DNA of 64,000 nucleotides from Bacillus thuringiensis (GCF_001182785.1 NZ_CP012099.1:550501-614500); one strand, 5' to 3'; shown: positions 10,399 to 18,862, counted from the first letter of the stretch. Program-made: numbers and translations. Notes: generated by a model from the letters alone, not told the origin.

Positions 10399-10653
10399 AT
10401 GAAAACGAGAATAGAAGAGATTTATAGCTCTTATGAAGGAAAAGTAGAGGAGATTTTTATTAATGAATCTTCTTACGTATATGAATGGGAAAAATTACTG
10501 ATGATCCGAAAAAATGACGGTGAGCTAAAAAAAATTGCAGTCGGGATTAGTGGAAATATAAGATTGGTAAATGTAGAAGTTGGACAGGAAATTAGTGCGG
10601 ATACATTATTAGTTAAATTAGAAGATGATTTATTAATTACAGGTTGTGAGTGA
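10399..10653 (+). CDS. Small biotinyl/lipoyl-like domain protein
   Basis: An 84-residue protein whose whole length resembles a single biotinyl/lipoyl 'hammerhead' domain: YEGKVEEIFINESSYVYEWEKL in the first half and GNIRLVNVEVGQEISADTLL in the second, the latter being the typical G-x-I...V-x-x-G-x-x-V-x-x-G-x-x-L strand pattern. The Lys-containing beta-turn (MKM/DKA) that receives biotin or lipoate is not present; the turn reads RKNDGELKK. It may therefore be an unmodified, HlyD-like or regulatory version. Start: ATG 10399 has SD GGGAG; the ATG at 10360 has no clear SD and was not used. No functional partner is obvious nearby. Confidence 0.7.
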   Translation: MKTRIEEIYSSYEGKVEEIFINESSYVYEWEKLLMIRKNDGELKKIAVGISGNIRLVNVEVGQEISADTLLVKLEDDLLITGCE

Positions 10654-10657
10654 TGAG

Positions 10658-10690
10658 AGATGTGTAGAAATAACTACACATCTTTTTTTA
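10658..10690 (+). terminator. Intrinsic terminator
   Basis: AGATGTGTAG, AAATAA loop, CTACACATCT: a 10-bp perfect stem followed by T-rich DNA. Confidence 0.88.
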
Positions 10691-10788
10691 TTTCCTATAT
10701 TACAAAAAGCACATTGTTTTTTCACAAATCTCACACAACCTTTTGGTATTCTTTTCATGGAGTATACGGTTTCTAGGGAGGAATATTG

Positions 10789-11292
10789 ATGAAAGTAAAA
10801 TATGTCGTACTTGCTATATGTTTATGTTTCATATTTACAGTAGTCGGGTGTGGGAAAAAGGAAACAGCAGCTGTTGCCATTGATGAGAAACATGATAAAT
10901 GTGATATTTGCCAAATTGGGGTAACAGATAATCAATTTGCAACAGAAATTATTTTAGAAAATGGAAAAGCGTTAAAGTTTGATGATATTGGTTGTATGTA
11001 TAAATGGATGGAGATCAACTCAGATGAAAAGACGAAAGAGAAATTTGTCCGAGATTATGATTCGAAAGATTGGATTTCGTTAGAAGACGCTACTTACGTA
11101 TATGATAAAACAATAACGACACCGATGGCTTATAATGTCATTTCATTCAAAAATAAAAAAGATGCAGAGAGCTTTGTATCTAACTATAAGGGGAAAATTC
11201 TTTCGTATAAAGAGTTAGCAGAGCACAAATGGGAAATGAATAAAGAGATGATGGGGAAACCGAAAGCAGGAAATCATGGTGGACATCATTAA
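10789..11292 (+). CDS. NosL-like copper-binding lipoprotein
   Basis: A 167-residue lipoprotein with a signal peptide ending in the lipobox TVVGC (Cys about 21). The mature protein has a CxxC motif (HDKCDICQIGV), a DDIGCMYKWME segment and TTPMAYNVISF, the pattern of NosL-family proteins, which bind copper in the export and maturation of nitrous-oxide reductase and other copper enzymes. The C-terminus is Met/His-rich (MMGKPKAGNHGGHH), a likely extra metal site. No nos genes are in the window, so a general copper-delivery role is an inference. Start: ATG 10789 after SD AGGGAGG; a TTG directly before it was rejected. It has its own terminator. Confidence 0.82.
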   Translation: MKVKYVVLAICLCFIFTVVGCGKKETAAVAIDEKHDKCDICQIGVTDNQFATEIILENGKALKFDDIGCMYKWMEINSDEKTKEKFVRDYDSKDWISLEDATYVYDKTITTPMAYNVISFKNKKDAESFVSNYKGKILSYKELAEHKWEMNKEMMGKPKAGNHGGHH

Positions 11293-11293
11293 T

Positions 11294-11331
11294 AATAGAA
11301 AAAGACAACTATATAGTTGTCTTTTTCTATT
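11294..11331 (+). terminator. Intrinsic terminator after NosL-like gene
   Basis: AATAGAAAAAGACAACTATA is followed immediately by its exact reverse complement, an almost loop-free 19-bp inverted repeat with T-rich right arm. Confidence 0.88.
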
Positions 11332-11412
11332 ATTACTCAGGTGCAAATATAGAAAAGGTGTAAAATTTTTAGAAGAACGGTTACAATGGAATATAGTAAC
11401 CTAAAGCAATCA

Positions 11413-11569
11413 TTTATCCCGCATTAACGGGCAGTAAGACCCCCACCTCAAAATTCAGCGGAAGCAAAGAAGTTAGGTGGGGGATCAACTGCCAGTAAAC
11501 GCCCGAGTGGTTCAACTAATAATCAGTGGTGGATGAACAAAACCCCCACTGATTAAAGTTTCACTTTAT
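11413..11569 (+). repeat. bcr1-type repeat, full-length copy 1
   Basis: A 157-bp element bounded by TTTAT on both sides. It starts CCCGCATTAACGGGCAG, contains a long hairpin (CCCCCACCT ... AGGTGGGGG), then a second hairpin built from CAGTGG/CCCCCACTG, and ends AAAGTTTCAC. Length, TTTAT flanks and structure agree with bcr1, a mobile-element-like repeat described only in the B. cereus group. Other copies or derivatives are at 18883-18977, 32013-32093, 38211-38362, 61967-62117 and a 3' relic near 38051-38094. Confidence 0.85.
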
Positions 11570-11725
11570 GTACTTTTTAGAAATGTATACAAATGCGGTA
11601 AAAACGTGCTAAACTAATTGCTTCATAATGTTAATGATGGGGCCATCAGGCGTATCATTCCAATAGGTTGAGAAACATAGTATAAGCTTAAGATAATCCG
11701 ATTAAAGAAGGAATCTAAAGGGCTT

Positions 11726-11797
11726 ATGGATAAATGTACTCAAGAAGAGTTATTGTATGTGATGGAGGAATGGTTAAGAAAACATTATCTTTCATAG
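11726..11797 (+). other. Possible 23-codon upstream ORF before ankyrin lipoprotein
   Basis: ATG 11726, preceded by AAAGGG, opens a short frame (MDKCTQEELLYVMEEWLRKH... ending TAG 11795-11797). Its stop overlaps the SD (AGGAG) of the ankyrin gene that starts at 11809, an arrangement compatible with translational coupling. No homologue is recognised and chance is a real alternative. Confidence 0.3.
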
Positions 11798-11808
11798 GAG
11801 CTGTAGTT

Positions 11809-12603
11809 GTGAGAAAACAAAAAATTTTATTATGTATTTTATTAGGACTTTTAATGACGGTAGTGGCTTGTGATAAGCAAGAAGAACCAGAATCGAAACC
11901 GGTTCATGTGAAAAATGAAAAGAAAAAAGAGAAGCATAAAGAACAGGAAGAATCTAAAGAAGAGAAAAGTATAAATTTAATGGACAAACAGTTGTTACTT
12001 TCAGCTACTCTTGGAGACACAGAGACAGCTATGAAGTTGATTCAGGATGGAGCGAATATAAACGTAGAAGGTGACAACGGAGAAACGCCTGTCCTTGCAG
12101 CGACGTACCAAAATCATGTAGAGACAGTTAAAGCATTAATTGGTGCAGGTGCTAATATTGAAATTAAAGATGAGAAACAAAGTAATCCACTTCTTTATGC
12201 AAGTAGAGAAGGATATACGGATATTGTAAAAGTATTAATTAATGCAGGAGTTAATACGAAAGAAACGACTAAGTCAGGTGGAACAGCACTTATTTCTGCA
12301 TCTGAGCGTGGACATGTAGAGGTTGTTAAAGAATTATTAGAGCATACAGATATTGATGTGAATTATAAAAATGAACGTGGTGGAACAGCGCTATTAGAAG
12401 CAATTGTATTAGGAAATGGTAGTGAAAACCATAAGAAAGTAATTCAATTGCTTATTGATCACGGTGCAGATGTAAATATGGCTAACAAGGAACATCTGAC
12501 GCCACTGCAATACGCTGAAAAAAGAGGTTTTAAAGATATTGTAAATATGTTGAGGGTAGCTGGAGCAAATGAAGTAGTACAGCCACAACAACCAGTAGAG
12601 TAA
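11809..12603 (+). CDS. Ankyrin-repeat lipoprotein
   Basis: From GTG 11809 (SD AGGAG, 7 bp) the product is 264 residues: a lipoprotein signal peptide (MRKQKILLCILLGLLMTVVAC, lipobox TVVAC), a charged Lys/Glu linker (about 20-55) and about six ankyrin repeats (TALGDTETAMKLIQDGANIN; GETPVLAATYQNHVETVKAL; ...TPLQYAEKRGFKDIVNMLRV). An in-frame ATG at 11734 would add 25 residues and bury the signal sequence, so it was rejected. Membrane-anchored ankyrin proteins act through protein binding; some bacterial ones protect against partner enzymes (for example catalase in Pseudomonas AnkB), but no partner is visible here. It is followed by a weak long-loop hairpin. Confidence 0.87.
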   Translation: MRKQKILLCILLGLLMTVVACDKQEEPESKPVHVKNEKKKEKHKEQEESKEEKSINLMDKQLLLSATLGDTETAMKLIQDGANINVEGDNGETPVLAATYQNHVETVKALIGAGANIEIKDEKQSNPLLYASREGYTDIVKVLINAGVNTKETTKSGGTALISASERGHVEVVKELLEHTDIDVNYKNERGGTALLEAIVLGNGSENHKKVIQLLIDHGADVNMANKEHLTPLQYAEKRGFKDIVNMLRVAGANEVVQPQQPVE

Positions 12604-12615
12604 AAAACGAAAAAT

Positions 12616-12695
12616 AATCCCATTTAGATAGACAGAATGAAGAAATCAGTTAGTATGATGGATTCAGTAATGTGTATTTGAATGGGATTTTTGTT
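12616..12695 (+). terminator. Possible long-loop terminator
   Basis: AATCCCATT (616-624) pairs with AATGGGATT (681-689) and is followed by TTTGTTTT. The 56-base loop makes this a weak candidate. Confidence 0.35.
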
Positions 12696-12754
12696 TTGAA
12701 CATGAAAAATAGATTATGAATAGATGGTATATGGAGTAAATAAGGAGGGTATAA

Positions 12755-13435
12755 ATGAGTCTCTCAGAACTTGATTTAATAGTAATTCAGGTAGAGGTTT
12801 TATTTGTTCATAATCAAGTAGGAAAAATGAAATATGTAAATGAACAAGGAAATCCGAAAGCACCACGTTTTTTTCTTGGCAGAACTCGTGAAGGGAGTAT
12901 AACGAGATATCATTGTAATGTGGATGATGAAACGGTAAGTAATATTGAGAAGTTAATTCGAGAACCTTCAAAGTATATAGAGATAGCAAAGATCATTAAT
13001 GTATTAAATGAAGACAGAACAGTGGAAAATATTTGGATGGGTCCTGCTTTCATGTTCCCTAATACTTTACATAAGCCGACTAGAACAATACAAATAACTG
13101 AGAAGAATAAAGAGCTTTTGCGAGAAAATTTTCCTAATCTAATAGAACAGATGGAATGGAGGCAACCTTATTTTGCAATTGTAAAAAATGAAAAGGTAGT
13201 TTCCGTTTGTTGCAGTGCCAGAAGTACGCCCGTAGCTGCTGAGGCAAGTGTGGAAACTTTAGCGGAATTTCAAGGGAATGGATATGGTACTGATGTTGTT
13301 ACAGCCTGGGCCATATCAATACAAGAGGAAAAGCGCATTCCACTTTACAGTACTGCTTGGGATAACTTTCCTTCGCAAGCAGTGGCAAGCAAACTAAAAC
13401 TCATTAACTATGGAATGAATTTACATATTGATTGA
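12755..13435 (+). CDS. GNAT-family acetyltransferase
   Basis: A 226-residue protein whose C-terminal half (about 135-225) carries the GNAT acetyl-CoA motif: ETLAEFQGNGYGTDVVTAWAISIQEE (Q-x-x-G-x-G/A type P-loop) followed by PLYSTAWDNFPSQAVASKLKLINYG. The N-terminal half is unlike common GNAT domains and probably forms a substrate-specific domain. The substrate is not predictable. Start ATG 12755 follows SD GGAGGG by 6 bp. It appears to be a single-gene unit. Confidence 0.75.
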   Translation: MSLSELDLIVIQVEVLFVHNQVGKMKYVNEQGNPKAPRFFLGRTREGSITRYHCNVDDETVSNIEKLIREPSKYIEIAKIINVLNEDRTVENIWMGPAFMFPNTLHKPTRTIQITEKNKELLRENFPNLIEQMEWRQPYFAIVKNEKVVSVCCSARSTPVAAEASVETLAEFQGNGYGTDVVTAWAISIQEEKRIPLYSTAWDNFPSQAVASKLKLINYGMNLHID

Positions 13436-13590
13436 ATTTTAAGCATTGTTTCGTTCTATTATTTTATATTTTAATATCCAGATTAATGTAAATGATGATG
13501 TGGTGAATATTAACATTCGATTAACACCTAATTAACAATCTATCAAAACTGACTTAATAAATGCGTAATATAGTAAAGGTAACAAAATAA

Positions 13591-13709
13591 CTAGGGTAGA
13601 GAACATTTGAGAACACCCACTTACATATAATGTGCCACTTTCTTAGGTGTGCTCTATTCCCTAGAGTTCAAATAAGGAGAAAGGCGTTCTATGTAAGTAG
13701 GTGTTTTTA
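13591..13709 (+). promoter_or_regulatory. Structured leader of glpP-ugp operon with interleaved inverted repeats
   Basis: Two inverted repeats interlock. Arm A (CTAGGGTAGAG, 13591-13601) pairs with A' (CTCTATTCCCTAG, 13652-13664). Arm B (AACACCCACTTACATA, 13612-13627) pairs with B' (TATGTAAGTAGGTGTT, 13690-13705; 15 of 16) and is followed by TTT. The order A-B-A'-B' means the two stems are mutually exclusive or form a pseudoknot. B/B' looks like a terminator and A/A' like its competitor, which fits control by an antiterminator such as the GlpP encoded next. Confidence 0.55.
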
Positions 13710-13743
13710 GTTTTGATAAAAATAGAACAGTTAGGTGGAATGA

Positions 13744-14310
13744 ATGTTTAAAGAACCTTATATTGCGATGATAAAAGATTGGAAAGGATACAAAGCATAC
13801 AAAAAATTGCCGAAAACAGTTTTTCTTATGACTGGTTCAATGCTGGAATTACCAGAGCGTGTATATGAATTGCAGAAACATGGACATGATGTATTTCTTC
13901 ATTGTGATTTTATACAAGGCTTAAATACGAATACAGAGGAAGCGCTTTTGTATATTCAAGATGTTATCGGGGCACAAGGTATTATTTCAACAAAGGGTTC
14001 GACAATTCGAAATGCTAATAAAATTGGATTGAAAACAATTCAACGTATTTTTATTGTAGATACTTTATCCCTTACTAAATCAATTGAAAATTGTAAAACG
14101 ACTAAACCAAATGCAGTAGAGATTATGCCAGGGATTATGCCTTCTATAATTAAACAGCTAGCAGAGGAAATAGAATTTCCTATTATTGCAGGCGGGCTGG
14201 TTCAAACGCGAGAAGATGCGGAAATTGCAATTCGTGCAGGAGCAAGTGCGATTTCAACAAGTCATTATGAAGTATGGATACATAAAGAAAAAAGGAGTGC
14301 AACCTTGTGA
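13744..14310 (+). CDS. glpP: Glycerol-3-phosphate-responsive antiterminator
   Basis: A 188-residue protein matching the GlpP family along its length: an alpha/beta-barrel-like fold with KTVFLMTGSMLELPERV, VFLHCDFIQGL, GIISTKGSTI, NAVEIMPGIMP and PIIAGGLVQTREDAE. GlpP binds G3P and mRNA leaders to prevent termination in B. subtilis glp operons. Its stop overlaps the ugpC start by 4 bp (GTGA), so regulator and transporter are one operon. The upstream leader at 13591-13709 is a plausible autoregulatory target. SD AGGTGG with 5 bp spacing. Confidence 0.9.
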   Translation: MFKEPYIAMIKDWKGYKAYKKLPKTVFLMTGSMLELPERVYELQKHGHDVFLHCDFIQGLNTNTEEALLYIQDVIGAQGIISTKGSTIRNANKIGLKTIQRIFIVDTLSLTKSIENCKTTKPNAVEIMPGIMPSIIKQLAEEIEFPIIAGGLVQTREDAEIAIRAGASAISTSHYEVWIHKEKRSATL

Positions 14311-15404
14311 TTGAATTGAAAAATGTTTCAAAGGTATATAAAAATGCAGAAGAGACAGCGGTTAAAGGCGTATCGGTTCATATTAAGAAGGGCGAATTTT
14401 TTGTTTTAGTTGGACCTTCGGGATGCGGGAAAAGCACATTATTACGCATGATCGCTGGCTTAGAAGAGATTTCTTCGGGAGATTTGATTATTAATGAACG
14501 TGTTGCAAATGATCTAGAGCCGAAAGACCGTAATCTATCAATGGTATTTCAAAATTATGCATTATATCCACACTTATCTGTAGAAGAAAATATTTTATTT
14601 GGACTTAAGGTAAGAAAAGTACAAAAAGAAGAGCGACAAAAGCGATTAATGGAAGCGATTGAAATGGTAGGACTGAAAGAGTATGTGAAAATGAAACCAG
14701 GTCAATTATCAGGCGGACAAAGACAGCGTGTTGCGCTTGCTAGAGCGATCGTAAGTCAAGCACCAATCTGTTTAATGGATGAACCACTTTCGAATTTAGA
14801 TGCGAAATTACGTGCGCAAATGAGGATTGAAATTAGAGAAATTCAGCAGCGATTAGGAATTACGATGATTTACGTTACCCACGATCAAATAGAAGCGATG
14901 ACTATGGGAGATCGTATCATGGTTTTAAATAAAGGAAGTATACAGCAAGTTGGAACACCACTTGACATATATAACGAACCAGCAAACGAATTTGTTGCAA
15001 GTTTTATAGGTTCTCCTTCTATGAATATAAATGATGGAGAAGTGGATAAAGAAAAAGGTGTATTACATATAGGGCAATTGCAAATTCCATTATCTATTGG
15101 ACAGTTAAAGCAATTACCAGAAGGAATAATTCGTATAGGCATGCGTCCTGAGCATATTGAACTGTCTGAGGAAGGACAAGCAGTGACGCTGCAATCTGTA
15201 GAAGTATTAGGGAATGAATCTATATTAAACTTTGCGGTAAATGGAACAACTTGGAGTGCGAAAGTCATCGGACAGTTACTCTTGAACAAAGGTGATAAAG
15301 TAAAATTATTATTCTCGCAAGAAAAGTTATGCTTCTTTAACGAAAACACGAATGAACGCTTAAAAGTGGTAGCTGAAGAAGAGTTGAAAGTGGTGGCGAA
15401 ATAA
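14307..15404 (+). CDS. ugpC: ABC transporter ATPase, sn-glycerol-3-phosphate importer
   Basis: A 365-residue ABC ATPase of the MalK/UgpC class. Walker A GPSGCGKST (about 37-45), Q-loop FQNYALYPH, signature LSGGQRQRVALARA (about 134-147), Walker B ICLMDEPLSNLD and H-loop THDQIEAM are present; the C-terminal part (about 240-360) is the TOBE/OB regulatory domain (GIRIGMRPEHIEL). It energises import by UgpA/UgpE. The substrate G3P is inferred from glpP and the operon order. GTG start overlaps the glpP stop, and the ugpA ATG overlaps the ugpC stop by one base. Confidence 0.88.
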   Translation: MIELKNVSKVYKNAEETAVKGVSVHIKKGEFFVLVGPSGCGKSTLLRMIAGLEEISSGDLIINERVANDLEPKDRNLSMVFQNYALYPHLSVEENILFGLKVRKVQKEERQKRLMEAIEMVGLKEYVKMKPGQLSGGQRQRVALARAIVSQAPICLMDEPLSNLDAKLRAQMRIEIREIQQRLGITMIYVTHDQIEAMTMGDRIMVLNKGSIQQVGTPLDIYNEPANEFVASFIGSPSMNINDGEVDKEKGVLHIGQLQIPLSIGQLKQLPEGIIRIGMRPEHIELSEEGQAVTLQSVEVLGNESILNFAVNGTTWSAKVIGQLLLNKGDKVKLLFSQEKLCFFNENTNERLKVVAEEELKVVAK

Positions 15405-16336
15405 TGATCGAAGTAAGTAAGTTACCAGTTCAAACAAAGGTGTCAAAAAAGAAAAAATTATGGGGGAGAACGAAAGATTTAAGAATAGGATTATTGTTTT
15501 TGGCGCCATCTATTTTGCTATTTTCGATTTTTTTGTTCTATCCATTGTTTAGGACGATTTACTATAGTTTTTATTTAACCGATATACATGGAGAAGCTAA
15601 TCTTTTCGTTGGCTTAGAAAATTATCAATATTTATTCTCTGATCCAGCTTTCTACAAAAGTATAAAATCAACTTTACTATTTGTTTTATATACAGTGCCT
15701 ACGAGTATTATATTTGCTTTGTTTCTTGCATTGATTGCAAATGGAAAGGTAAGAGGTATTGGGTTATTCCGAGTTCTGTTTTCTTCGACGATGGGAATAT
15801 CAGTAGCTGCTAGTGCAGTGATTTGGCTATTTTTATTTCATCCAAGTGTAGGATTATTTAATAATATATTAGCCTCTATGAATCTTCCTGCAATCGCGTG
15901 GTTAACGAGTCCGGACTGGGCACTATTCTCTGTATCAGTTACAACAGTTTGGGTGAATACAGGATTTGCATTTTTAGTTATATTAGGTGGTTTACAAAAT
16001 ATCGATACGTCTTTATATGAGAGTGCATCTATAGATGGTGCTAGTTATTTATATAAGCTTCGCCGTGTTATATTACCGATGCTATCGCCAACTTTATTCT
16101 TTATTGTAACAGTAACGTTAATTAGTGCGTTCCAAAGCTTTGGACAAATTGATATTTTAACGCACGGTGGACCGAATGATGCAACGAATTTAATTGTGTA
16201 CTCGATTTACAAAGAGGCGTTTGTGAATCATCAATTTGGAACAGCAAGCGCACAAGCGATGGTATTATTTGTTTTCATTTTCATTGCTACATTACTTCAA
16301 TTTAAGTTTGCTGAGAGAAAGGTGCATTATAAATGA
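15404..16336 (+). CDS. ugpA: ABC transporter permease UgpA
   Basis: A 310-residue permease with six predicted membrane helices starting at about 27 (IGLLFLAPSILLFSIFLFYPL). The EAA loop, ESASIDGASYLYKLRRVILPML, is near residues 205-227 and is the site that contacts the ATPase. It belongs to the MalF/UgpA class of carbohydrate permeases and pairs with UgpE, whose ATG overlaps the ugpA stop by 4 bp. Confidence 0.87.
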   Translation: MIEVSKLPVQTKVSKKKKLWGRTKDLRIGLLFLAPSILLFSIFLFYPLFRTIYYSFYLTDIHGEANLFVGLENYQYLFSDPAFYKSIKSTLLFVLYTVPTSIIFALFLALIANGKVRGIGLFRVLFSSTMGISVAASAVIWLFLFHPSVGLFNNILASMNLPAIAWLTSPDWALFSVSVTTVWVNTGFAFLVILGGLQNIDTSLYESASIDGASYLYKLRRVILPMLSPTLFFIVTVTLISAFQSFGQIDILTHGGPNDATNLIVYSIYKEAFVNHQFGTASAQAMVLFVFIFIATLLQFKFAERKVHYK

Positions 16337-17154
16337 TTGTTAAACAGTGGAAGCAAAATTTCCTATTATACATGCTGCTCATAATTAGTGCAGTAATGGT
16401 GTTTTTTCCTGTACTGTATGCGTTTTTAATAAGCTTTATGACACCAGACGATATTCAAATGAGAAGGTTATTTCCAACTCAATTTACTTTTGATAATTTC
16501 ATTAATATTTTTCAAAAAGTACCGCTTTTTACATACTTATATAACAGTTTAATTGTATCGACAGTCGTTATGATTGGACAACTTATCGTATCAAGCTTAG
16601 CGGCGTATGCTTTTGTTTTTCTTCAGTTTAAAGGGAGAAATTTAATTTTCTTCCTGTTTATTTCAACGATGCTTATTCCGTGGGAAGCAACGATGGTGCC
16701 TAACTTTTTAACGATTCAAAACTTTGGCTGGATCAATAGTTTCGCTGGGATGACAGTGCCGTTTTTTGCAACAGCTTTCGGTATTTTCTTACTACGTCAA
16801 CATTTTATGACACTTCCGAATGAACTGAAAGAAGCTGCTTTTATTGAAGGGATTGGAAATGTAAGGTTTTTATTCAGCGTTGTAATTCCGTATTGTAAAA
16901 CGAGTTTTATTACGCTTGGAGTATATAGCTTTTTAACAACATGGAATATGTATTTATGGCCACTTTTAGTGACCACTGATGAAAAAGTAAGAACAGTGCA
17001 AATTGGTGTGAAGCAGCTTCAGTCACAAGAAGTTGCAACTGATTGGGGAAGCGTAATGGCCGGTGTGACGGTTATCGTTATTCCAACATTGATTTTACTA
17101 TTTTTAGGACAAAAACAATTACAACAAGGATTAACAAAAGGTGCAATTAAATAA
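16333..17154 (+). CDS. ugpE: ABC transporter permease UgpE
   Basis: A 273-residue permease of the MalG/UgpE class with six membrane helices (first at about 14-34) and the EAA loop LPNELKEAAFIEGIGNVRFLFSVVIP (about 160-185). It forms the heteromeric channel with UgpA. The operon continues with the binding protein 21 bp downstream. Confidence 0.87.
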   Translation: MIVKQWKQNFLLYMLLIISAVMVFFPVLYAFLISFMTPDDIQMRRLFPTQFTFDNFINIFQKVPLFTYLYNSLIVSTVVMIGQLIVSSLAAYAFVFLQFKGRNLIFFLFISTMLIPWEATMVPNFLTIQNFGWINSFAGMTVPFFATAFGIFLLRQHFMTLPNELKEAAFIEGIGNVRFLFSVVIPYCKTSFITLGVYSFLTTWNMYLWPLLVTTDEKVRTVQIGVKQLQSQEVATDWGSVMAGVTVIVIPTLILLFLGQKQLQQGLTKGAIK

Positions 17155-17175
17155 CTAAGAGAAGGTGAGCTTAAA

Positions 17176-18552
17176 ATGAGTTTAGTAAAAAAAGGTGCTG
17201 CTCTATTAATGGCAGCAACAATGGCATTATCTAGTGCCGCTTGTTCAAATAGTAAAACAGAGGGAAAACCTGAAGCGCAGGCAAAAGTAGCACCAGTTGA
17301 AAAAAATAGTGATAAAACTGTAATTCGCTTCTGGCATGCGATGGGTGGAAAAACACAAGGTGTACTAGATGGTCTTGTTGCAGACTATAATAAGTCACAA
17401 AATAAATACGAGATAAAGGCAGAGTTCCAAGGGACATATGAAGAGTCTTTAACAAAATTTAGAACGATGTCTGCAACGAAAGAAGCGCCAGCTCTTGTTC
17501 AATCGAGTGAAATTACAACGAAATATATGATTGATAGCAAAAAAATCACACCAATTGATAGTTGGATAAAAAAAGATAAGTACGATACGTCAAAATTAGA
17601 AAAAGCAATTACAAATTATTATTCAGTTGATGGAAAAATGTATTCTATGCCATTTAATTCATCTACACCAGTATTAATTTATAATAAAGATGCTTTTGCA
17701 AAGGCGGGCTTAGATCCAGAGAAAGCTCCGAAAACATATGCGGAATTACAAGAAGCAGCGAAGAAGTTAACGATTAAAGAAGGTGGAAATGTAAAACAAT
17801 ATGGATTCTCCATGCTTAACTATGGTTGGTTCTTTGAAGAATTGTTAGCGACACAAGGTGCTTTATATGTAGATAACGAAAACGGCCGTAAAGATGCTGC
17901 AAAGAAGGCGGTATTTAACGGTAAAGAAGGACAGAAAGTATTTGGAATGTTAGATGATTTAAATAAAGCTGGCGCACTTGGAAAGTATGGAGCAAGTTGG
18001 GATGATATTCGTGCTGCGTTCCAGTCTGGACAAGTTGCTATGTATTTAGATTCTTCAGCAGGTGTTCGTGATTTAATTGATGCATCTAAGTTTAATGTAG
18101 GAGTTTCATATATTCCATATCCAGAGGATTCGAAACAAAATGGTGTTGTTATTGGTGGAGCATCATTATGGATGACGAATATGGTTTCAGAAGAAACGCA
18201 ACAAGGTGCTTGGGACTTTATGAAATATTTAACGAAGCCAGACGTACAAGCAAAATGGCATACTGCAACAGGCTATTTCTCAATTAATCCAGATGCATAT
18301 AATGAACCTTTAGTAAAAGAGCAATATGAAAAATATCCACAGTTGAAAGTAACAGTAGAGCAACTGCAAGCGACGAAGCAATCTTCAGCAACACAAGGCG
18401 CTTTAATTAGTGTATTCCCAGAATCACGAGATGCAGTTGTAAAAGCATTAGAAGCGATGTATGACGGGAAGAATAGTAAAGAAGCTTTAGATGAAGCTGC
18501 CAAAGCAACAGATAGAGCAATTAGTATTTCAGCTCGTACGAGTCAAAAATAA
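17176..18552 (+). CDS. ugpB: sn-glycerol-3-phosphate-binding lipoprotein
   Basis: A 458-residue extracellular solute-binding protein, family 1. The signal peptide ends in the lipobox SSAAC (Cys about 23), so it is membrane-anchored. The mature protein begins a typical binding-protein fold (TVIRFWHAMGGKTQGVLDGLVADYN) and contains PFNSSTPVLIYNKDAFAKAGLDP, characteristic of UgpB-like proteins. It delivers substrate to UgpAE-C. It ends the operon at a strong terminator. G3P specificity is inferred from gene context. Confidence 0.88.
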   Translation: MSLVKKGAALLMAATMALSSAACSNSKTEGKPEAQAKVAPVEKNSDKTVIRFWHAMGGKTQGVLDGLVADYNKSQNKYEIKAEFQGTYEESLTKFRTMSATKEAPALVQSSEITTKYMIDSKKITPIDSWIKKDKYDTSKLEKAITNYYSVDGKMYSMPFNSSTPVLIYNKDAFAKAGLDPEKAPKTYAELQEAAKKLTIKEGGNVKQYGFSMLNYGWFFEELLATQGALYVDNENGRKDAAKKAVFNGKEGQKVFGMLDDLNKAGALGKYGASWDDIRAAFQSGQVAMYLDSSAGVRDLIDASKFNVGVSYIPYPEDSKQNGVVIGGASLWMTNMVSEETQQGAWDFMKYLTKPDVQAKWHTATGYFSINPDAYNEPLVKEQYEKYPQLKVTVEQLQATKQSSATQGALISVFPESRDAVVKALEAMYDGKNSKEALDEAAKATDRAISISARTSQK

Positions 18553-18554
18553 GA

Positions 18555-18590
18555 GAAAGCCGTATCCTTAAAAGGGATACGGCTTTCTTT
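18555..18590 (+). terminator. Intrinsic terminator of glpP-ugp operon
   Basis: GAAAGCCGTATCC, TTAAAAG loop, GGATACGGCTTTC: 13-bp stem followed by TTT. Confidence 0.9.
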
Positions 18591-18675
18591 ATAGGGAGAT
18601 AAGGGATCAAAGAAATAATGAAGTTTTATCTCTTTTATATGAGTAAAGGGTCTAGAATGAATGTTGTCTTTTTCA

Positions 18676-18759
18676 TTATTTATTTAACTCCATTGCGACT
18701 TGTTTACCATTTATGAAAACCTCTACTACCGCTACTATAACTTCTATTACTTTTTTCAT
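18676..18759 (-). CDS. 27-residue micropeptide, family copy 1
   Basis: On the minus strand an AAGGAG SD precedes ATG 18759 by 9 bp. The product begins MKKVIEVIVAVVEVFINGK and ends QVAMELNK. A second copy at 31170-31253 is identical at 22 of 27 residues, with synonymous codon differences (GTC/GTT, GAG/GAA), which shows selection on the peptide. Both copies share the same promoter layout and leader (GTAAGAAATGAAAC). The peptide is amphipathic and hydrophobic with no Cys. Function is unknown; it resembles no peptide I can name. An overlapping frame from an upstream ATG is not conserved in the second copy. Confidence 0.7.
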   Translation of the reverse strand: MKKVIEVIVAVVEVFINGKQVAMELNK

Positions 18760-18798
18760 CTCTCATCTCTCCTTGTTTTTGTTTCATTTCTTACTTTC

Positions 18799-18862
18799 AG
18801 TATAAGGAAATACAGTAATTACAACCATCGAATTGGATGACAAGAGACTTACAGTGTTGTAA
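18799..18862 (-). promoter_or_regulatory. BceR-type operator and promoter of micropeptide 1
   Basis: The palindrome TTACA-N4-TGTAA (18849-18862) is followed on the minus strand by N6-TGTCA and, exactly 44 bp after the palindrome, by a -10 TATACT (18799-18804). The same layout recurs at 31287-31350 and 38101-38164. TNACA-N4-TGTAA is the consensus reported for BceR-like regulators of antimicrobial-peptide resistance. Confidence 0.6.

Noticed and set aside
18681..18766. Alternative reading frame (MRDEKSN...) starting at an upstream ATG over micropeptide 1
   Set aside because: The equivalent frame at 31170-31260 stops after 14 codons, while the MKK frame is conserved between the copies.
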